A stretch of DNA of 64,000 bases, from the NCBI RefSeq assembly GCF_030272615.1, contig NC_081407.1:266299574-266363573 (forward strand), written 5' to 3'. Under the pieces are notes generated by a model. The model did not search any database and was not told the origin of the DNA. It saw only the letters and a list, made by a program, of their open reading frames with translations. The position numbers and the translations under genes are program-made. This document shows, piece after piece, positions 28,490-38,926 of the stretch (positions are counted from its first letter, which is position 1; each line of letters opens with the position of its first letter). The DNA is from Cryptomeria japonica (Eukaryota > Streptophyta > Pinopsida > Cupressales > Cupressaceae).

Positions 28490-30375
28490 TCTTTCTTTCT
28501 TCCCTTCAGTTTGTTTTTATAGGTTTTTGAATTTTTATAGGTTTTTGGATTTTCCCTTAAGATTGCATCTCTTTCTAAAAAAAAATTGAAACGTTTTTAA
28601 GTCTCAAGAACCCTTTAAGGTTATTGTCAAACCATAGGTCTTGCTTTGAACCTAGAGCTTTGTTCCAACTTCCAAGTTCTGTCCACAACCTACTTCCTCG
28701 TCTTTTATCTTTCTTTTGTAGGTTCCTATTGGGCCAGAGTGCTTGGGACCTCAAACTTAGTTCTAGGTCCCAAGTTCCTCCTGCGACCTAACTCCAAGCA
28801 CTTCTTCCCACCTACTCCATCCTCTATGCATCTTTGGTCTATGGTTGTACTTACCTAACGAGTATATTTATCCTTCTCTCAAATATTCTTTTTTGCACTT
28901 TGTACTTTTAAGCTTTGCATCTTTCTACCACTCATTCTGCCAAACATGAAGTTTTACCACATATATCCTGCTCAAAATAATGCTAGAATTGAAGTCAATT
29001 GAATCCTAGTTATCACTTTTCCTCAAGTCCCTACTTGCAATCCACTTCCTTTGAGTCTTCTAAGGGGTTCCATATTTGAGGTTATTCTTCTTTCTTCACG
29101 ATTCTTCCATTTATCATTTCTTTTTCTTGTTTGAGTGATCATTTTGTAAAAGTTTAGTTAATTTTTTTCTTTTTGTCATCCTAAAACCTTATTTTGGGCC
29201 TAAAATATAGTCTAGAGCTTTGGTTTTGAATTGATTATTTCTCCCCTTTGTTAGCTTAGTTTTAAGGTTTATTTATCTTATTTCATTTTCTTTAATTATT
29301 TTAGTTCACTTTTCTTGGGTTAAATTAGGATTTCGGCCCTACTTTGGGTGTGCTTTCCTTCATTAATGTCATTGGGTTTTGACCTTGTGACCTCACCTCA
29401 CTTTGACCATTTCTAGTTACAAGTGTCAAATGGAACTTGGGACTTTGAATATGAATTCCAAGTTCCCATTTTCATTTTAGTCCCACCTCTCACCTTACCA
29501 TTCACATAAACCTTCAGCCATTCACTCCTCCACTCTAGGTTGGGGATGTCAAATTTATTCTTTGGATTTCTCTCTGGCTTTTCGCAAGGTTTTGGGCAAA
29601 CGATAGCTGGTGGAAAATGCAAGTTGTTTTCTTGTTGAGGTTACATCTCGTTTTTGCACTATCTGCATGGACTTGCTTTTGGATTCTTCTATGGTCAGGG
29701 CACTCTTTGATGCATATTTCCATCCCTATTTCTATTATGTTGTTGATTTGGATAATGCATTGTCTCATTATCATTTTGAGTTTGGCAATTTTGCTTATGG
29801 TGGTTTCCTACCTGGTTCTCAACTACTATCTTCTGGTTGGCATGGGGAACTTCTTTCAATTATAAGGAATGGCTCGATTTCTAACCTTTATGATGATTCT
29901 ATGTTTGCCTTGGTAGCTTTGTTAGATCATGTCTCGCCAGATTTTTTGGCAATAGCTATCAATGTATTTTCAGGTATTCACTTCCTTCTGGACTCGATGA
30001 AAGCAGTAATGTCTTCTCCAACTTCAGTTTTGCCTCTTCAAATGGTGTCTCCTGCAGATCTCATTGATGATGTTATCCCCCCTTCTTTTCCTCTATTGGA
30101 AAGCACTAGTTCATGGTTTCTGCACTCTTAATGTAATTCTCTCATTCAGAGAGATTTTGTACTCATTATAGGGCTTTGGGTTTTTTTTGTTGCCCATTAT
30201 GGCGATTGTGTAATCTTTGGGTGGGCCTCATATCTAGTTTTATGATGTATGAGCAAGACCGGAGGTTTTCTTCACCTAGTTCATTGCTAGCAGTGCTCTT
30301 TGAACCAGGCTATAAAAAATTATAAAAATTAATAAAAAATTTAGTGGTTCTCCACTTTTATCAAAAAAAAAAAAA
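28490..30375 (+). mobile_element. Possible 5'-truncated non-LTR retroelement or retrocopy
   Basis: This stretch is T-rich and ends in a TATAAAAATT/AATAAAAAAT region followed by an A run (30361-30373), the look of a reverse-transcribed 3' end. A 173-codon open stretch at 29610-30131 shows no recognised domain. No RT motifs were found and no target duplication is visible, so a degenerate host gene 3' end remains possible. Confidence 0.3.
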
Positions 30376-30908
30376 TAATGACTTAATATTCATTACAATA
30401 TAATTTAATATAATATTTTTTTAAGTAGAACAATGAACAAATATAATATATTTTGACATTTTAACTAATGTTATTGACTATAAAATGATTCTTAATATTC
30501 TCCAAACAATTCATTTATGTAACAATATCAAGTTTCTACAATATATTAAAATTGTTATGTCTAATTTCTAGACTTGATTGTGTGAATGCTTTTTTACATC
30601 AACGTTTCTGACCACACTCTATGATCCATCATCACAATGAAGAGTACTAAAGAGGAAAAAAAATTGTTCTATATATAACTTCCATATTTGATATTTCTAT
30701 AAACGGGAGAAACAACTAATAAAATCCTTTCAAACGGTGGACTGGAACGGAAATGGTCAAGTAGGGGAGAGGACTTAGTAGTTGTGCACCCAAACTTTGC
30801 GCTTCTCAAAATCCTACATGAAAATTTCAAATCACTCCTAATTTTTTACAACGACTTACTTGGTAAGTCCTTTGCTTATAACTAAGGTTTCAAGTCCACA
30901 TCATTGAA
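30376..30908. other. AT-rich spacer
   Basis: I see nothing in this stretch before the TIR of transposon copy 2. Confidence 0.5.
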
Positions 30909-30958
30909 GGGTAAGTGCACCAAGATGGTGAACAAAAAGGGGGGGTATAAGTGGCCAC
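30909..30958 (+). repeat. Left terminal inverted repeat, copy 2
   Basis: It pairs with 42105-42143. The GTGGCCAC block replaces GTGGACAC of copy 1. Confidence 0.9.
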
Positions 30959-31821
30959 TTTTTATTTTCTGAAAACAGGTAAACCTGAACTTCAAAGAGA
31001 TATTTGAAGGTCATGCACTCAAAACTAGGAGTTGAGAAAAGAACAAGAATTGTAGTACTCTGAATCTAGTTTCTAGACTATAATTTTTTAAAAAATTGGA
31101 TAAAATTAAGAGGGTCAAACTTTTCATGCACAAAAAATTGTTCCTAATTTTTTTCAGAAAAATATAGCATAGTTGTTTTCGTGCGCTACATAAAATATAT
31201 AGTTAGATTTAGTATTTTGCAAAACCCTTTGGTAGGATGCTAGGTAAGAGTGAGATATATAAGTTGTGTATTTTTTTGTAATTTTCCATTGAGTATTTTT
31301 TTTTAATGATTTTTTGAAGTGATCGCATCCTGAAAATTTGGTACATGTTTGTGCGTTGGGCATAACTTGCATCAAAATAATAAAAAATGCAAACTTTTTT
31401 TTAAAAAAGTGTATAGAATCTAGTGTAGAACAATAATATGTAATTTATTTTGAATTTGGTCCAGTACATATCAAAAGTTATTAAAACAATGGTAGGCATA
31501 TGTCTGTGAGGACTGTCAAGGCACTGTTAAAGAAAATTAAAGTTTACTATGCTAATGTTGTCCAAAAATAGAAAAATTTATATGAAAAACTAAGAAGATG
31601 TGTGAGATTATGGTGGTAATTTTAGAGATACCCATTTGATCATTTGTAAATCTGGTGACGATGAAGTCGAGAAATCATGTTGGAGGATGAAAAAACGTGT
31701 AAAGAGACAAAAAAGGATGGAAAATAGGTTTGCAAGCCTCAGGGTCATTTTCCAACCCTTTTACCAAGCCAAAACCCGCACGGATTTTGAAAAACAAAAA
31801 GTACTATTCGCAGTTCTAAAT

Positions 31822-31935
31822 AACCCATATGGGTTATGTAGAACTAAAACCATTGTTTTTAGTTTTACAAAACCCATACGGGTTATGTAAAACTAAATTT
31901 TTTTTTTTGTTTAACAAAACCCGTATGAGTTATGA
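31822..31935. promoter_or_regulatory. Subterminal palindromes, left arm of copy 2 (first cluster)
   Basis: AACCCATATGGGTT (31822-31835) is a perfect palindrome and AACCCATACGGGTT (31871-31884) is near-perfect, with a third decayed member at about 31917. Each is extended by inverted TACATA/TATGTA flanks. Confidence 0.6.
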
Positions 31936-32099
31936 AGACATAATAATACATATGCTTGTAAACTTAGCATTTACTACACATATTTTAGACATACCTATAT
32001 AATATGTGTTTATGTATGTATATATGCATATCTATAGTTATATATACATATATTTATATAGATATACATATATATGTTTGTATACATGCATGTATCTCT

Positions 32100-32195
32100 T
32101 CTTTTCCTCTCTCTGTCATCTTCCTTCCCCCTCTCCTTATCATATTCTATTCCTCTCTTCCTATCTCCTATTCTCTCTCTTACCCCCTCTTCCCC

Positions 32196-32247
<52 letters not shown>

Positions 32248-32335
32248 CCTTTTCCCAATCTCCCTCTCTCCCTCCCCCCTCTCCTTTTCCCAATCTCCCT
32301 CTCTCCCTCCCCCCCTCTCCTTTTCATAATCTCCC

Positions 32336-32411
<76 letters not shown>

Positions 32412-32490
32412 CTTTTCCCAATCTCCCTCTCTTCCTATCCCTTATTCTCTCTCTTACCCCCTCTCTCTCACTCTCTCCCTCTCCTTTTCC

Positions 32491-32553
<63 letters not shown>

Positions 32554-32664
32554 ATATCCCTCTCTCTCCCTCTCCCCCTATTCTCTCCCTTACCCCCCTC
32601 CCCCCTCTCTCTCTCTCCCCCCCTTCTCTTTCCTTTTCCCAATCTCCCTCTCCCTCTCCCCCTC

Positions 32665-32746
<82 letters not shown>

Positions 32747-32790
32747 TTTCCCAATCTCCCTCTCCCTCTCCCCCTCTCCTTTTCCCAGAT
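32100..32790 (+). repeat. Pyrimidine tract with (CT)n runs
   Basis: Several CT runs of 30-90 bp are separated by CCCTCTCC-type units such as CTCCTTTTCCCAATCTCCC, which recurs about eight times. It lies upstream of the transposase gene, as in copy 1. All reading frames here are repeats of Ser-Leu or Arg-Glu and are not genes. Confidence 0.95.
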
Positions 32791-32900
32791 CTACATAACC
32801 CATACGGGTTATGTAGAACTAAGGCCAAAACTTCTAGTTCTACATAACCCGTATGGGTTATGATAAATTGTGAACGTTCACATAAAATTTTCCATAACCC
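32791..32900. promoter_or_regulatory. Subterminal palindromes, left arm of copy 2 (second cluster)
   Basis: A 26-bp near-perfect palindrome at 32791-32816 is centred on AACCCATACGGGTT. A second member lies at about 32840-32865 and a decayed half at about 32890. Confidence 0.65.
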
Positions 32901-33045
32901 GTAATCTTAATATATTTTAGTCCCAATGGCCTAAAAACCAGCATTGCAAGTTGTTTGAAGGCCCCCACCGCTTTTGCACATGATTTTTTGGGACAGTAAC
33001 AATTAGGTTTTCATATTCTTTTGTCACTTTTGCTTTGGAATGATT

Positions 33046-33250
33046 GATTTGTCTCGTATATTGATTATTTTTGAAGTTATTTTATCATTGTTACTTTAGA
33101 TTATAACAAAACCATGATCATTTGTTGTTTTTTTGCTTTGATCATGATTGATTTGTGTTGTATTTTGGTTTTTTTTTAAATTATTTTATTATTGTTACTT
33201 TAGATTATAACAAAATGATGATCATTTGTTGTTTTTTTTCTATTTGATTG
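33046..33250 (+). repeat. Tandem duplication (about 104 bp) before the transposase start
   Basis: TTACTTTAGATTATAACAAA occurs at 33091 and 33195 in matching context. The second unit ends just before the acceptor GTGTAG at 33278, so this is probably part of a leader intron. Confidence 0.7.
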
Positions 33251-35758
33251 TGGATTGGCATCATGATTTTATGTGTAGGACAATGGAAAGGAACAAGAGA
33301 GGAACAAATGAACAAAGAGAGGCAGCAAAGGAAAGACAAAGGGAGCGTATGAGGAGATTACGTGAAGGTACGTCATCATATGCACCTAATGAAAGTGATG
33401 AACATTCAACTTTTGAAATTGATATGATGAATCCACCAAATCAAAATGATCAACATACACCAATTCAAATACATATGATGAATGCACCTAATGAATGCAA
33501 TGAACATACAATATTTGAAAATGATTCGATGAATGCGCATGTTAATGAAATTGAAGAAGATATACCATTTGAATGTGATGTGATCAATGCACCTAATGAA
33601 AACGAAGAGCATGCACCAATCTTAACACCTCTTAGAATAATTCATAGAAAACCAAAGTTCCTAATAGATATTGATGAAAATATTGGGAAGCCAATGCATG
33701 ATAAAATTTCTGAAAGAACTTGTAGAAGAACGGTTAGAATAATTTGGAATAACTATTTTGAAAACTTAAATCAAAGTGGAAGATGCCAATTAGTTGTTGA
33801 AATGATTAAAAATCTGAAATTTAGAGAGATAATTAAAATTTTGGGGTTAAGAACATCCAAAAATAATAGTGAAAGAACCATTGTGAGAAATCTTTTTGAT
33901 GCATACCAAGCCATTGGTTCAAAATCATGCACTAAATATGCTAATGTTACTCGTCATGTCCTCACATCAACCATAATGGGAAAGGAAATGAAAAAATCTC
34001 GTTTAATAAGAAAAACAAGCAAGTCATTAAGGATAAGTAGAACCACACTACACTATGCCTTAGAGAGGCGAGAGAAAATCGAGGATCCTAACAATAATTC
34101 TCTTTGGGCATTCTCGGGTAGACTCCCACGCAAGGACAAGGTTGTTGTTGATGCACTAAGAACATTAATTGAGAAATATTGGCATGACAACACAAGGGTT
34201 TCACCCAACCAAAGAGATGTTGTTAGAAGGCGAATTGCAATTAGTAATCACGAGCCACATCCAAAACACTATTTAGATACCACTCAAACACAATTTTATT
34301 AAAGGTTTCTTCAAAGCTTTCCTCAGATTAAAATTAGTCAAAGATTTTTTGAGATGACAAAACCATTTTATGTTAAGATTAATCGTGCACGTACTACATG
34401 TTGTTGTAGGGTCCATGTTGAATTTTCCATGCATTATGATATTTGTCGCTATATATGTTGTACTTTGCACAGTAACGATATTTTGCAGGAATGTGGTCTA
34501 CAAGCACCTCCTAAGTCACCGAGAGAATTTATTACAAGTGTACTATGTAAACGAGATGATGGCTGCATTTACTATAAGATAATGTGTTTGAGAGGTTTTT
34601 GTCCTACATGTGGCAGTTTGCAACGGTTGCATAGATGCCTACATTTGGATAGCACACATGAAATTGGTAAGGAACTAGTTTCTATTGGAAAATATAAGTC
34701 ACTCACATATGGTGTTAAAGATGGAAAAGAATTAAAGAGGTGTGAGTTAGTGAAAGGGGATATATGTGTAGCTGATTTTATGAAGATGTTTCAAGAGAAA
34801 CTAGTGTATGAGTACATAGGTCACACACATAGAGCTAGGTGGTTAGATGAGTAATTCAAGTTGTGTAAGGACACTTTCCCCCTTGGCACTATTGTCTCTG
34901 TCATTGATTTTGCTGAGAATTATACACTAAAGCCGCAAAATGAAGTACAATCTATGTATTACCACTCTACACAAGTTACAATTTTTGTACACATAGCATT
35001 CATGCATGCACATGATAGCACCAAGGAGGACAGAAAGGTTATAAGAGAATATCACTTATATATCAGCGATGATCGTACTCATTCCTCAGAGTTTGTGCAA
35101 TGATGCTTTGCAATCTTCTATGATAGCTTAAGGGAAAGAGATATAAGATACAACTAGCACTTAATATGGTTGGACAATTGCACCACACAATTCAAGAATG
35201 CAAGGATGTTCTACTGGTTGACTAGGATGCATGTGACAAGTGGTGTGCAACATTTTTGGAATTTCATTGAGGCAGGGCATGGAAAGGGAGAGCATGATGG
35301 TGCGGGAGCATGTGTGAAAAGAGCTCTTACAAGAGAGGAATTGAAGTATGAAGGTGGTGCAATGTTAATAGATGCAGAAACGATTGTGCAATGGTGTAAC
35401 TCTACGATGGGACTAGGTAATGCATGTAAGTCTATGGTTTATAGATATTTTTGGTTAATAAGTGAATCTAACATTGAAAACTATCTAGATTGTTGTACAC
35501 TTACTGGATCAAGTGACATGCATTCATTTAGAAGTTCAAATGCAACATCACTAGTTATTTATACTAGACAAATTGCATGCTTTTGCTCTTCGTGTATGCA
35601 TTTTGTGTGGGATGAATGTGAATCAAAAGAGTGGGTTGACCAATGGTCTTGTAGACCTTTGCAAACCCTAGATACATATCAACTTCCTAGTGCACTACAA
35701 ATGAACCAGATTGAAGCATCAGTGGATTTTGACCATGTATCAGACATAGTTGAACCAA

Positions 35759-35854
35759 GTAAAAGGTTGCAATTTGCTACAATTTTAAGCTTAATTTATT
35801 AGTATTAACTTATGTTGATTTTGGTATTAACTTACATCCTTCTATTAAATGCAG
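35759..35854 (+). other. Intron 1 of transposase-like gene, copy 2
   Basis: It has GT-AG ends at the same position as the single intron of copy 1. The junction restores S-H-V-Y. Confidence 0.8.
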
Positions 35855-36020
35855 GTCATGTATATGCAGTTATTGCGGATGATAACAACGAAGAACGAAC
35901 ATATTACTATTTGTGTCGTTGTATTGAGGCCAAAAAGAAATTGACTTCTACAGAGGTTGATGGAGAGTGTATTGAGCACCCAATAGGATCCGCTATTACG
36001 ACAGGGACATGGCTTAGAAG

Positions 36021-36121
36021 GTACTGTTGTTGTGTCAAGTTGTATTGAGACCTCTTAAACTCATTTATTTAGCAATCATTATATTGATTTTGCCATTAAC
36101 TTATCCTTCTATAAAATGCAG
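36021..36121 (+). other. Intron 2 of transposase-like gene, copy 2 only
   Basis: GT-AG ends split an Arg codon so that splicing gives W-L-R-R-Y-P-I-K. Copy 1 has this sequence without interruption. The last 38 bases resemble the end of intron 1. Confidence 0.8.
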
Positions 36122-36429
36122 GTACCCTATCAAAAATTCTAATGCCTGGTTGTTTGAGGACTTTGAGACACATAGACATATTATTCATTACTCAAACCTT
36201 CTTGTTGCAAAAAATATTCATTTGATTAAATATCGTGGTAGACCTCTTAACAAGGATTTGTGGAAAGTTTGTGAATCAGACCACGAGGCAATACTTGAGA
36301 CACTAAGGGTTAGAGCTGATCCAGAAGGTTCACTTGATTGATTTTGGGCCATCTAGAAGAATAATTCTACAATATGGTAGAATAATTTTGACAATTTTGT
36401 ATATATCTTTTGCGAAACGTTGTAACTTC

Positions 36430-36720
36430 ACTTTTTTGGATGTGCTCTACATGCATATGAGTTGTAATATGCATATGTAGATGCCAAATTTTGTATTTAA
36501 AAACATCAATGAGTTGTAATGTGCATATCTAGATGCTAAATTTTGTATAAAAAACAACAATGAGTTGTAATGTGCATATCTATATGCCAATTTTTGTATA
36601 AAAAAACAATAATGAGTTGTAATTTGCATATTTAGATGCAAAATTTTGTAAATATAAATAGTAATGAGCTTGATTGTTTATATTAGATGCCAAATTTTAT
36701 ATATGAAAGTGTCCATGGGG
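36430..36720 (+). repeat. 3' minisatellite after transposase gene, copy 2
   Basis: About five units of 55-60 bp carry GAGTTGTAATGTGCATAT and ATGCCAAATTTTGTAT. They are related to the repeats at 15850-16180. Confidence 0.8.
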
Positions 36721-36939
36721 CTGATTTGCAAATTTTGAGAGCCCAAATTTGTACCATTTGATTATAAATACATTTGTAATAAACTTGTACCATTTGATTA
36801 TAAATTTGTACTATTTATTTATAAATAACTGAGTCTGATTTTGACATATGTTAAATAACTTGCAAATGGGTATCTGAATATGCAATTTGTTTTCCAAGTG
36901 TTTTGGGAAAGTTTTGAGTTATTGTTGAATTACCCGATT

Positions 36940-38560
36940 TGAAAGGTTGGTAGGAATAGTCGAAAACCAAGAGAAGTCTTTTTAGGTAGCAACAACATGA
37001 CCCCATAAGTTCAAATGGATCCTCCATAAGTGCCATAATCTATAAGTTACGTGATGTTAAAGTTTGATTGTTTTTTCCACTTTGAGTGCTCAAGGGAAAA
37101 CGCCGCTATGAGGTGGCTCAGAACGATCAGACATCTTGGGGAGCGAGACAAGGGCACACCTAGTGTAAAACCGGCCACTTGGATGCACTCATGTTGATGG
37201 TTTGTTCCCACAACAAGTAGAACGAAAGATGCACTATTTTGCCACCTCTCACTAACAATTTTTTATGCGACAAAAAAAATATCACCACAAGAAAACAGAA
37301 TCGAGTTGCCCAAAACCGAGACAGGATTTTTTAGGCAGTGACAACATGACCCCATAGTTTCAAATGGATCATCCATAAGTTCCATGGTCTCTGAGTTATG
37401 CAATGTCAAAGTTTGACCATTTTTTCCACTTTGAGTGCTTAAGGGAAAACGTCGCTACGAGGTGGCTCAGAACAATCAAACGTCTTGGGGAGCAAGACAA
37501 GGGCACACCTAGTGTAAAACCAGCCATCTGGATGCGCTCGCGCTAACGGTTCATTCCCATGACAAGAAAAATGAAAGATGCACTATTTTGCCACCTCTCA
37601 CTTCTCACTGACAGTTTTTGATGGTTTTTGATGCGACAGAAAAAAATCTCACCACAAGAAAAAGGAATCAAGTTTCCTGAAACCAAGAAAGGATTTTTTA
37701 GGAAGTGACAATAGGACCCCATAGGTTCAAACAGGTCGTCCATAAGTTCCACGGTCTCCGAGTTATGCGACGTCAAAGTTTGACCATTGTTTCCACTTTG
37801 AGCGCTCAAGGGAAAACGTCGCTACGAGGTGGCTCAAAATGATCAGACGTCTTGGGGAGAAAGACAAGGGAACACCTAGCATAAAACTAGCCACCCGAAC
37901 ATGCTCGCGCTGACGGATCGTTCCCACAAAAAGCAGAACGAAAGATGCACTATTTTGCCACCTCTCACTAACGGTTTTTGATGCAACAGAAAAAATCTCA
38001 CCACAAGAAAACAGAATTGAGTTTCCCAAAACTGAGAGATGTATTTTTAGGCAGTGACAACATGACCCCATAGGTTCACACAGATCATCCATAAGTGCCA
38101 CGGTCTCCGAGTTACGCAACATCAAAGTTTGACTATTTTTTCCACTTTGAGTGCTCAAGGGAAAACGTCGCTACGAGGTGGCTTGGAACGATCAGACGTC
38201 TTAGCGAGTGAGACAAGGGCACACCTAGCATAAAACTGGCCACCCAGACGTGCTCGCACTGACGTTTCGTTCCCACGAAAAAAGAACGAAAGATGCACTA
38301 TTTTGCCACCTTTCACTGACGGTTTTTTATGCAACAAAAAAAATATCACCACAAGAAAAAGGAATCGATTTTCCTAAAACCGAGAGAGGATTTTTTAGGC
38401 AGCGACAACACTACCCCATAGGTTCAAACGGATCGTCCATAAGTGCCCCGATCTCTGAGTTATGCGACGTCAAAGTTTGATCAGTTTTTCCACTTTGAGC
38501 ACTCAAGGGAAAAACGTCGCTACGAGGTGGCTCGAAATGATCGGACGTCTTGGGGAGCAA
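36940..38560 (+). repeat. Satellite-like array in copy 2, about 4.7 units of 349-367 bp
   Basis: The marker AAAACGTCGCTACGAGG recurs at 37097, 37446, 37813, 38162 and 38511. One unit is 18 bp longer because of a local repeat near 37600. Units share with the copy 1 array a GACCATTTTTTCCACT-like start, a GGGCACACCTAGCGTAAAAC-like block and a GGACGCGCTCG-like block. It lies between the convergent genes as in copy 1. Confidence 0.92.
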
Positions 38561-38926
38561 TAGATAGTTTAAAAGTATATGCCATATGAGTTACAAGTAA
38601 TGAACAAATTGAATCACATTTCAAGACATATACACAATGAACAAGTTTGATCACATTTCAATAGAAATTAACTAAATTTCAATTTGTGTCAAGTTTCATA
38701 TATATCAATGAACAAATTGGATCAAATATCAAGTTTCATATATATCAAAATGAACAATAATTGTATACATATCAAAAAATGGCATAGATGTCAAATCAAT
38801 AATAGTTACAAAAATGTGGCATGTGCCATGTCTGTCAAATTCGATATATACATATACAAATGTCGAATATATAAAAAAATTGGTCCTTCAATGACCACAA
38901 CTATAACTAAATGTCTCTATCGGTAT
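38561..38926. other. Spacer with short AT-rich repeats
   Basis: It contains repeats of CAAGTTTCATATATATCAA and ATGAACAA near 38630-38760. No gene is seen. Confidence 0.5.

Larger units (their letters stand above)
33283..36341 (+). pseudogene. Transposase-like gene of copy 2, 953 codons, four nonsense mutations
   Basis: Exons 33283-35758, 35855-36020 and 36122-36341 join in one frame with no shift. Only four stops interrupt it: 34300, 34852, 35101 and 35155; copy 1 has sense codons GAA, CAA, GGA and CGA there. Residues 1-25 are basic. Residues about 28-112 hold imperfect 17-residue repeats (APNE..EHT.FE.D.MN). Later come a Cys-rich block (TTCCCRVHVEF), a CPTCG pair, DFAENYT, QNEVQSMYYHSTQ, EYHLYISDDRTH, WLDNCTTQFKNAR (Asp codon 35173) and HGKGEHDGAGACVKRAL. 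Two Asp and a Glu/Asp in this order suggest an RNase H-fold DDE transposase. Superfamily unassigned; resemblance to transposon proteins of animals is from memory. Confidence 0.82.

Noticed and set aside
32004-32847. Long overlapping reading frames on both strands
   Set aside because: They encode only Ser-Leu or Arg-Glu repeats produced by CT microsatellites.
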